Below are positions 7,295 through 13,267 of a DNA stretch of 16,868 bases, in pieces. The position numbers and the translations under genes were made by a program. A model generated the notes under the pieces. That model was not told the DNA's origin. It did not search any database and worked only from the letters and a program-made list of their open reading frames with translations. The stretch is taken from positions 1-16,868 of the forward strand of contig CAMLHT010000050.1 of the NCBI GenBank assembly GCA_946479895.1. The letters are read 5' to 3'. Positions within the stretch are counted from its first letter, which is position 1; every line of letters begins with the position of its first letter. The stretch comes from an uncultured Gemmatimonadota bacterium (GTDB lineage Bacteria > Gemmatimonadota > Gemmatimonadetes > Gemmatimonadales > Gemmatimonadaceae).

Positions 7295-8269
7295 TCAATT
7301 GCAGACGAGCCTGCCACGCGGCAGGGGGAGCGAGCAGCTCTTCGACGTGCCGTCCTGCGTAATCACCACCCTGGCCGTCGCCGTGCCGTCATAGGTCACG
7401 ATTTCGCTGCGCGTGTGGGTCGTCGTCGCGCCGCCCACCGTGACCGCGACGCTCATGTTGCGCGACACGCGGCCCGCCGACGGATAGGTCGGCCGGCCGT
7501 CGGCCAGCGGGATGACGATACCGGTCGTCGTGTCGTTGACCGTCCGGATCGCCTGGAACGCGCCCGCGTCGGTCGTGCCGTTCGTCGTCTCCGTCCCCAC
7601 GGACGTGCCGTCCACGGTCCGCTGCGTGCTGCCCTTCGCCAGCCCGGTGATCGTGCGGGTGCTCTTGTGGGCAATCACCGACGTGGCGGAATCGCGGCGT
7701 GTCTTCGTGCCGCTCACTTCGGAGGTCAGCACCAGCCGGTTCGTCGTGCTGTCGACCTTCGCCTGGGCGGCGCCGGAAGTCGACGTGATCGTCGCCGTGG
7801 CGAGAATCGTCAGGCCGCCGCGGGTGACCGGTCCGCAGGTGACGATGCCGGTCGTGCTGGAGAAGACGCAGCTCGATCCGACGCTGTCCACATGAAAGGG
7901 GCCGTGCCCCCGGCCCGGACCGAATCCGATCTCGCCGAGAAACTCGGGACCGATGCCGCCGCCCATGAGGAATCCGAATCCGTTGCCGCGACCGGGGCCA
8001 CCGTGCATCATCCCGCCGCCCGGACCGCGATTCCGTCCGCGCTGATCACGATCGTCGTCGAAGCTGCCGTCTCCGCGATGCGGATGGAACGCCTCGTCGA
8101 GGTCTCCCGATGCGTCGAATGAGCTGCTGGTGGAGCTGAAGCCCGCCGGCACCGACTCGAAAGCGGCGACCGCGCCGGCAACGTCGGCCGAGGGCCTTCC
8201 GATGTCCGCGCACGCGCCGGCGACGACGGCGGCGGCGGCTCCGGAGGTGAGTCGAAGAATCCTGTTCAT
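7295..8269 (-). CDS. Secreted lipoprotein of unknown function, Gly-rich, four conserved cysteines (paralogue B)
   Basis: A 324-residue protein started at 8269. The frame stays open upstream into the receptor gene, but the extension is spurious: 8269 has GGAG six nt upstream and opens a signal peptide ending in VAGAC (lipobox-like, Cys20). Residues 55-128 are a low-complexity Asp/Arg then Gly/His/Met-rich stretch (RGPGGGMMHGGPGRGNG, GFGPGRGHG), probably disordered and possibly metal-binding. The following domain is homologous to the lipoprotein at 4730-5512: Cys134 and Cys145 are 11 apart, followed by CGPVTRGGLT, and Cys312 and Cys323 lie at the end with a TTTHTRSEIVTYDGT stretch before them. 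The function is unknown. The gene lies 116 bp downstream of the TonB-dependent receptor on the same strand, so it could be the last gene of the fecR-receptor operon. The Gly-rich insert is absent from paralogue A. Confidence 0.8.
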   Translation of the reverse strand: MNRILRLTSGAAAAVVAGACADIGRPSADVAGAVAAFESVPAGFSSTSSSFDASGDLDEAFHPHRGDGSFDDDRDQRGRNRGPGGGMMHGGPGRGNGFGFLMGGGIGPEFLGEIGFGPGRGHGPFHVDSVGSSCVFSSTTGIVTCGPVTRGGLTILATATITSTSGAAQAKVDSTTNRLVLTSEVSGTKTRRDSATSVIAHKSTRTITGLAKGSTQRTVDGTSVGTETTNGTTDAGAFQAIRTVNDTTTGIVIPLADGRPTYPSAGRVSRNMSVAVTVGGATTTHTRSEIVTYDGTATARVVITQDGTSKSCSLPLPRGRLVCN

Positions 8270-8275
8270 TGAAGT

Positions 8276-8279
8276 CTCC
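8276..8279 (-). promoter_or_regulatory. Ribosome binding site that sets the start of the 7295-8269 gene
   Basis: On the minus strand GGAG lies six nt before the ATG at 8269. No comparable site precedes upstream in-frame starts, and the residues upstream of 8269 read as non-coding, Arg-rich sequence. Confidence 0.6.
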
Positions 8280-8293
8280 ATGTCAGATCGCTT

Positions 8294-8313
8294 CCCGGCG
8301 CTCATTCGCCGGG
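8294..8313. repeat. Inverted repeat upstream of the lipoprotein gene (leader hairpin)
   Basis: CCCGGCG (8294-8300) and CGCCGGG (8307-8313) form a perfect 7-bp stem with a 6-nt loop. It lies between the receptor stop codon and the lipoprotein B start, about 24 nt before that start on the minus strand. No T tract follows, so it may be a 5' leader or intercistronic processing hairpin rather than a full terminator. Confidence 0.45.
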
Positions 8314-8385
8314 CTGCATCAGGGACACGGTCGCCATTTCCCACCCCTATGCCAGTCGGGTGAAACCGTTCACGCTGTGCGGCGT

Positions 8386-10920
8386 CTACCGGATTCTCGC
8401 GCTCAGCCCGGCCAGCACCGTGCGCCCCGGCAGGACGGTGATGTTGTCCGGCTCCCCGCGCTGAGCGTTCGTCAGGTTGTCCACCGTCAGGCGCAGTCCG
8501 AGCCCGCGCGGCAGGTCCCTCGCGAGCGATGCGCGCAGCCGCGTGACGCCCGCGTAGTCGATCCAGTACGACCGCAGCTTCGCTCCGGTCAGGTCCCCCG
8601 CCGTGCACTCCTCGCACCTGGCATAATCCTGCGCGAGGCGGAGCCGGTCGTAGTTCGTCCAGTCGAAGGCCCGCGATGCCGAGAGATTCGCGCGCAGGCC
8701 GCCGAGCGTCCATCCGGCCGAAAGGCTCACGGTGCTCGACGGGACCGCGAGCATCCGGTCGCCCACGAGCATGTCGCCCGTATACCCGCGCGCGATCTGC
8801 CGCACGCGGCTGTCCACCGTCGTGAACGCGCCGCCGAGCGCCAGAGGGCCGAGATGCACGGAGGACTCGAGCTCCCAGCCGCGATTCGTGATCTGCCCGA
8901 CGTTCTGGAGCACGTAGGCGATCCGCTTGCTCGGCCCGGGCCCGCTCATCCCGCTCAGCGAATCCCGCGCGATCGCCACGGGCTGGATCAATCCACTCGC
9001 CGTCTGGTCGAAGCGCGTGACATGGAGGCCGAATCGCCGGCCGATGAAGAAGTCACCGCCGAATTCCAGGCCGGACTGGCGCTCGGGGTCGAGGCCGCGG
9101 CTCGTCGCGTACTCGCGGATGTCGTGCATCGCCATCTCGCGCGCGGACGACCGCGCGGGGCGAATGCCCACCCCGTAGGCGCCGCGCAGCTTGAGCGTCG
9201 CGCCGCCAACGTCCCGCACGAGGGCGACGCCCGCCAACGGCAGCGCCACGGTGCGATCACTCAGCGTGAAGCCGCCATTGCGCTCCACCCGCACCCCGCC
9301 GGTGAGATACACCGCGTCGTTCAGCGCGACGTTCGCCTGCCCCACGAGCCCGGAATTGGTCCGCCAGGTGATCGACCCGGCATTCATCCGATCCTGGCGG
9401 TCCTGACCGGACAGCGTTTCGCGCAACGACGAATGCTCGGCCGAAAACGTCAGCGTGAGCGAGCGGCGGGCGCCGAGATCGTACATGCCGACCAGCGCCG
9501 TGCGGAACGTCGCGCGGTCCGCGCCGCCCTCGGCCGAATGGAGTGCCGAGTCGAGCGCCGACGGGATGATGCCGAGGTCGTTCGGCACGTTCGAGAGGCG
9601 GTAGCCGTCGATGCCCGCGGTGAATGACGGAGTCCAGGTCGTGCCGCTCAGCAACGTCGACGTCATGCCCACGGTGTACTCCCGCATCGATTGCGGAAAC
9701 GACGACTGCATCGCCAGCTCGGCGAGCGAGTCCTCGCGCGCGCTGAGGCCGGGCTCGCCGGAGCGATTGCGCATGCTGGCGGTGGGCGCGGGCAGGAATC
9801 CGAGAATGAGCGGATTCTGGCCCACCGCGGCGCGCTTGCCATAGAGTCGAGCGATGCCGGTGACGCTCGCGGCGGACGATACCACGCGGAAGCCGCCGTT
9901 GAGCTTGAGGTCGCGGCTGTAGGCCTCGGGCACGTAGCCGCCGAGCGTCGTGAGGTTCATGCCGAGCGAGCCGGACTTCACGTTCGAGCCGGCGCGCCAG
10001 GTGAGCGAATGATTCTGCGCGAGCACGGACCGGTCGGCGAACGCCGTCTGCGAGACGCCCGCGCGCGAGACGACCTCGGTGCGGCTCGCCCCGGCCTGGA
10101 GACCCTCGTGGCGCGTGATGATGTTGACGACGCCGCTGATCGCGTCCGCGCCGTACAACGCTGCGCCCTGCGGTCCGCGGATCACTTCCACCCGGTCGAG
10201 GACCGCGGGATTCAGCTCGGTGACGAGCAGCGGATTGGCCACCTCGATCCCGTCGACGTAGACCTTGGGATAGCTCACGTTGAACGAGCTCGCCCCGCGG
10301 ATGCTGCCGTAGCGCGCCAGCATCGTCGAGGGGCTCTGCTCCCACAGCCACATCCCGGCGACGTTGCCGTCGAAGCTGGCGGAGAGCGACCCGGACGATT
10401 GCTGGTCGAGCTTCCGGCCGTCGATCACGTCGAGCGCGATGCTCAGTGGCCGCTGCGCGTTGCCCGTCGCCGTGCCCGTGACGACGACGCGCTCCAGCGT
10501 CTGCACCGACTCGGGCACCGCCCGAGTCGCCGGCCGCGAGGGCGCGAGGACGACGTGGTCGGCCGCGGCGACGACCGATGAAACACTCACGCCGGCCAGC
10601 AGCTCGGCGAGCGCGTCACCGGCGCTGATCGCGTCGGACGTCAGGCAGACGTGCCGGTCGAGCGGCAGGAACTCGGCGCTGTACGACACACGAAAGCGGC
10701 CGGCGGCCGCCACGCGGTCGACCGCCTCCCGCAGCGAGACGTCCCGGGCGCGCAGCGCGATCATGCGGTCGAGCGGCGCCGGCCATGCCTGTCTCGCGGC
10801 CGATGCGGCGCAGCCCGACTGCGCGGTGGCCCGACCCGGCAGAAGCGCCGACGCCGTGCCCACGAGGAGCACGGCGATGAGCGACCGGCGTCGCGCGCGC
10901 GGACAGCGTCGATCCGTCAT
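8386..10920 (-). CDS. TonB-dependent outer-membrane receptor with STN signalling domain (FecA-like transducer)
   Basis: 844 residues from the ATG at 10920. The open frame extends into fecR, but the Met at 10920 is followed at once by a basic stretch and a hydrophobic signal peptide ending near ATAQ (residue 34). Residues about 52-127 are an STN (secretin/TonB short N-terminal) domain, the part of transducing receptors that contacts FecR-type anti-sigma factors. LERVVVTGT (142-150) fits a TonB box region. The plug domain spans about 155-270, with the hallmark DRVEVIRGPQGAALYG and the ISGVVNIITR ending. The rest is a beta-barrel ending in a typical 'LTVDNLTN' strand, but the final residue is Arg, not the usual aromatic. 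A C-x-x-C (Cys769, Cys772) lies near the end of the barrel. The ligand cannot be inferred. The gene starts 10 bp after the fecR stop, so co-transcription is almost certain. Confidence 0.9.
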   Translation of the reverse strand: MTDRRCPRARRRSLIAVLLVGTASALLPGRATAQSGCAASAARQAWPAPLDRMIALRARDVSLREAVDRVAAAGRFRVSYSAEFLPLDRHVCLTSDAISAGDALAELLAGVSVSSVVAAADHVVLAPSRPATRAVPESVQTLERVVVTGTATGNAQRPLSIALDVIDGRKLDQQSSGSLSASFDGNVAGMWLWEQSPSTMLARYGSIRGASSFNVSYPKVYVDGIEVANPLLVTELNPAVLDRVEVIRGPQGAALYGADAISGVVNIITRHEGLQAGASRTEVVSRAGVSQTAFADRSVLAQNHSLTWRAGSNVKSGSLGMNLTTLGGYVPEAYSRDLKLNGGFRVVSSAASVTGIARLYGKRAAVGQNPLILGFLPAPTASMRNRSGEPGLSAREDSLAELAMQSSFPQSMREYTVGMTSTLLSGTTWTPSFTAGIDGYRLSNVPNDLGIIPSALDSALHSAEGGADRATFRTALVGMYDLGARRSLTLTFSAEHSSLRETLSGQDRQDRMNAGSITWRTNSGLVGQANVALNDAVYLTGGVRVERNGGFTLSDRTVALPLAGVALVRDVGGATLKLRGAYGVGIRPARSSAREMAMHDIREYATSRGLDPERQSGLEFGGDFFIGRRFGLHVTRFDQTASGLIQPVAIARDSLSGMSGPGPSKRIAYVLQNVGQITNRGWELESSVHLGPLALGGAFTTVDSRVRQIARGYTGDMLVGDRMLAVPSSTVSLSAGWTLGGLRANLSASRAFDWTNYDRLRLAQDYARCEECTAGDLTGAKLRSYWIDYAGVTRLRASLARDLPRGLGLRLTVDNLTNAQRGEPDNITVLPGRTVLAGLSARIR

Positions 10921-10930
10921 GCGACCGGGA

Positions 10931-11974
10931 TCATCGCGGCAGGCTCCGCACGGTGGCCGTGTTGCCATGGCGCTCGACCGATGCGCCGAGGGCGAGGCCG
11001 ATCGCATCCAGGACGGCGTCGATCGAATCCCCCTGGAACGAGGCGGAGAGCGGCCGGCGACGCAGCGCGGAATCCTGGATGTCGAGGCGGACGCCGTACC
11101 AGCGGCGCAGGTCTTCGCTCACTTCGGCGAGCGGCGTGTCGCGGAACACGAGGCGGCCTCGGGTCCACGCGAGGTCGGCGGCGGCGCCGACGCCGCGCTC
11201 GGTGGCGATCACGCCGGAGGGAGAGACGGTCGCGGCGTCGCCGGCATTGAGCGTGGCGGCCGGAGGCGCGTCCGCCCGCGACAGCTCGACGATCCCCTCG
11301 GTCACCGCGATGCGCACTCCACCGGCGTCACTGTGCACGACGAACGACGTGCCGACGTCCCGGATGTCCGTGCCGTTCGCGGCCACCGTGAACGGCTTCG
11401 ACGCGTCGTGCACCACCGTGAACAGCGCCTCGCCGCGCAGCGAGACGCGGCGGGCCGACTGGCCGAAGCCTTCACCGAGGATCAGCTCCGAGCCGGGGCC
11501 GAGCATGACCTGGCTGCCGTCCGGCAGCACCAGGCTATCGCGGACTCCGACCGGGGCGGTGAGCGTGCGCGCGGCGATCGTGGTCGCGACGGGCTTCACG
11601 TTCTCCTCACGCCCGCGCCAGACGAGGGTGCCCACGGCCACGACGACAGCCGCCGCGGCGGCCATCGGGATCCAGTTTCGCTGGCGTGTCCGGAAAGTCC
11701 CGACATCGGCAATACGCGGTGTACCACCGCGAGCCACGCGCAACGGCTCATCGCGACGCGCCTTGACCCCGGCCAGGGCCGCCTCGACGTCGATCCCCTG
11801 TCCGGCCGTGGGAGCTAACGCCAGGCCCGACAGGGCGTCATCCAGTGCGGCGATCGTTTCGGCGTCCCGCGGATTACTGGCAAGCCACCGCTGGACGGCA
11901 GCCTGCTCGTCGGCCGGACTCTCCCCGGCCAGATAGCGGGCAATCGCCTCCCAGTTCACGGTTTCGCTCGACAT
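10931..11974 (-). CDS. FecR-type anti-sigma factor / sigma regulator
   Basis: 347 residues from the ATG at 11974; an earlier in-frame start at 12031 would add 19 unlikely residues. The N-terminal cytoplasmic part (1-50, WEAIARYLAGESPADEQAAV) is the DUF4880-like sigma-binding region. A single membrane helix spans 102-119 (IPMAAAAAVVVAVGTLVW). The periplasmic FecR domain covers about 136-232, with RTLTAPVGVRDSLVLPDGS, LRGEALFTV and VGTSFVV. The C-terminal part (270-345, RLVFRDTPLAEVSEDLRRWYGV) is an STN-like fold of the DUF4974 type. In characterised systems FecR holds or activates the cognate ECF sigma factor depending on receptor occupancy, and the C-terminal domain contacts the receptor STN domain. 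Here the receptor follows within 10 bp and the sigma gene is divergent, so all three partners are present. Confidence 0.9.
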   Translation of the reverse strand: MSSETVNWEAIARYLAGESPADEQAAVQRWLASNPRDAETIAALDDALSGLALAPTAGQGIDVEAALAGVKARRDEPLRVARGGTPRIADVGTFRTRQRNWIPMAAAAAVVVAVGTLVWRGREENVKPVATTIAARTLTAPVGVRDSLVLPDGSQVMLGPGSELILGEGFGQSARRVSLRGEALFTVVHDASKPFTVAANGTDIRDVGTSFVVHSDAGGVRIAVTEGIVELSRADAPPAATLNAGDAATVSPSGVIATERGVGAAADLAWTRGRLVFRDTPLAEVSEDLRRWYGVRLDIQDSALRRRPLSASFQGDSIDAVLDAIGLALGASVERHGNTATVRSLPR

Positions 11975-12112
11975 ACCATTTCGACACCCGGCCGCATCGA
12001 TCCCCCTACACCCGTGGATACCCTCAGCCACGACCTTCCGCTCGAGGATATGTTAGCCAATCGACCGGTGGACGATACGGACGGCCTCCCGGGCAGGGCC
12101 TCAACTTCGAGC
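11975..12112. promoter_or_regulatory. Shared divergent promoter region of the sigma gene and the fecR-receptor operon
   Basis: If the sigma gene starts at 12113 and fecR at 11974, 138 bp separate them and must hold both promoters. If the sigma gene starts at the upstream GTG (12014), only 39 bp would remain, which argues for the later start. I see no convincing ECF-type or housekeeping -35/-10 pair by eye. Confidence 0.4.
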
Positions 12113-12664
12113 ATGGACGAACGGGAACTGCTGCTCCGGCTTCGGCAGGGTGACGACGCCGCGTACGACGCGATCTTCCGGCAGTGGTACGCACCGCTCG
12201 TGGCGACCACGGCGGCATTGCTTCGCGATCGCGGGCCGGCGGAGGAGGTCGTCCAGGACGTGATGCTCGAGCTGTGGCGGCGGCGGGAGAGCCTGACCCT
12301 GGAAACGTCGCTGCGCGCCTACCTGTTCCAGGCGACGCGCAACCGGGCCCTCAACTACCTCCGCCGCCAGCGCGTGGAGACGCGGGGGGAATCGACGATC
12401 GCCGCGGGCCTGCCGACGCCGGAACCCGCCGATTCCGAGGTGCGCGAGGCCGAGCTCAGTGTCGCGATCCAGGCGGCGATCGCCGGACTTCCCGACCGCT
12501 GTCGCGAGGTGTTCGAGCTGAGCCGCATTCGAGGACTGAAGTACTCGGAGATCGCGACCGAGCTTGGCATCTCCGTGAAGACCGTCGAAGCCCAGATGGG
12601 AAAGGCGCTTCGCGTGATGCGCGAGAAGCTCGCACCGTGGCTGCCCGAGGGCAGCTCGCTCTGA
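12113..12664 (+). CDS. ECF-family RNA polymerase sigma factor (FecI/RpoE-like)
   Basis: 183 residues from the ATG at 12113, a usual ECF length. In-frame alternatives are GTG 12014 and ATG 12050. They add a non-conserved tail and would eat into the divergent promoter space; none of the starts has a strong ribosome site. Sigma region 2 spans about 10-87: GDDAAYDAIFRQWYAPL, the EEVVQDVMLELWRRR core-binding and -10-recognition helices, and RAYLFQATRNRALNYLRRQR. A short linker follows. Region 4 spans about 115-170: IAGLPDRCREVFELSRIRGLKYSEIA, with the helix-turn-helix at about 142-165 (SEIATELGISVKTVEAQM), which recognises the -35 box. The FecR gene is divergent and is the likely regulator. The sigma factor is expected to drive the fecR-receptor operon and possibly itself. 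Confidence 0.92.
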   Translation: MDERELLLRLRQGDDAAYDAIFRQWYAPLVATTAALLRDRGPAEEVVQDVMLELWRRRESLTLETSLRAYLFQATRNRALNYLRRQRVETRGESTIAAGLPTPEPADSEVREAELSVAIQAAIAGLPDRCREVFELSRIRGLKYSEIATELGISVKTVEAQMGKALRVMREKLAPWLPEGSSL

Positions 12665-12674
12665 CTGATCCGCC

Positions 12675-13163
12675 CTAGCGTTCCGGCGCGATGGGCGAGC
12701 GGGCGAGTCGCCGATGCCGGTGGCGGCGCTCCCATGCTTCGCCGACGATCAGGCCGATCGCCGCCCCGACCATTCCACCGGCGAGAACTCCCACGACGAC
12801 GGACATCTCGAGGTTGACGAGGCCGCGCGCCGGCGCCTTGCGCTCGATGCCGCGGACGAGCGTGAGCCAGGCGGTCGCCCCCCACCACATCGCGCCCGCC
12901 ATCCCCCCGAGCACGGTGAACGCCGAGCTGATTCCGTCGCGGCGGGGCTCGTAATAGCTGTTCGTGACGAGGCCCATCGCCCGCTGCTCGGCGGCGTGCG
13001 TCTCCGGACGACCCCAGCCGGATCGCAGCAGGAACCACGCGACGATCGCCAGGCCGACGGACTTCCAGAGCATCGCGGTATGCGATGCCGGGATCGTCGC
13101 CCACCGTGTCTCCTGTGAAACGACGATTCCCGCGAGAAGGACGATCACGATCAGCAGTCTCAC
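12675..13163 (-). CDS. Small multi-helix membrane protein of unknown function
   Basis: 162 residues with a GTG start at 13163, where the ribosome site is poor. I do not recognise a family. Four hydrophobic segments are visible: 2-16 (a membrane helix or uncleaved signal), 33-47, 79-103 and about 120-140. The last contains closely spaced glycines (GVLAGGMVGAAIG), a glycine-zipper-like pattern that favours helix packing. The loop 50-76 is charged (GRPETHAAEQRAMG, YYEPRRDG) and the C-terminus is strongly basic (ERRHRHRRLAR), placing it in the cytoplasm by the positive-inside rule. It ends 10 bp from the sigma factor stop, convergently, and diverges from the dipeptidyl peptidase gene. Neither arrangement suggests a function. 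Confidence 0.75.
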   Translation of the reverse strand: MRLLIVIVLLAGIVVSQETRWATIPASHTAMLWKSVGLAIVAWFLLRSGWGRPETHAAEQRAMGLVTNSYYEPRRDGISSAFTVLGGMAGAMWWGATAWLTLVRGIERKAPARGLVNLEMSVVVGVLAGGMVGAAIGLIVGEAWERRHRHRRLARSPIAPER

Positions 13164-13209
13164 AGCGGGGATACGCGCCGGCGCGGCGGAACGCTCGCGG
13201 GACCCGAGC

Positions 13210-13238
13210 TTGCAGCCTCCGGGGTGGCTCGATAAGGC
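13210..13238 (+). promoter_or_regulatory. Weak candidate promoter for the dipeptidyl peptidase gene
   Basis: TTGCAG (13210-13215) is a reasonable -35 box. The best -10 candidates are TAAGGC (13233-13238, 17-bp spacer) or GATAAG (13231-13236, 15-bp spacer); both are poor matches to TATAAT. Position and short leader fit, sequence quality does not, so this is tentative. Confidence 0.2.
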
Positions 13239-13255
13239 TTCAACACCCCAAAGTC

Positions 13256-13260
13256 AGGGA
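13256..13260 (+). promoter_or_regulatory. Ribosome binding site that sets the start of the S46 peptidase
   Basis: AGGGA lies seven nt before the ATG at 13268. The frame is open back to 13085, but that stretch is Arg/Ser-rich and unlike the family, while 13268 opens a clean signal peptide. Confidence 0.65.
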
Positions 13261-13267
13261 CATTGCC

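Noticed and set aside
8270..8713. Upstream extension of the lipoprotein B gene into the receptor gene
   Set aside because: The extension overlaps the receptor coding region, is Arg-rich and unlike an exported protein; the ATG at 8269 has a ribosome site and opens a signal peptide.
8269..11818. Long plus-strand frames (8269-9627, 9691-10581, 10364-11818) and a minus-strand frame at 9257-10351
   Set aside because: They lie over the TonB receptor and FecR genes, read as low-complexity basic sequence and have no recognisable motif.
13230..13236. GATAAG as a firm -10 box for the peptidase gene
   Set aside because: The spacer from TTGCAG is only 15 bp and the match is weak; kept only as a low-confidence candidate.
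13085..13267. 61-codon N-terminal extension of the S46 peptidase
   Set aside because: It overlaps the start of the divergent membrane protein gene, is Arg/Ser-rich and would bury the signal peptide; the ATG at 13268 has AGGGA at good spacing.
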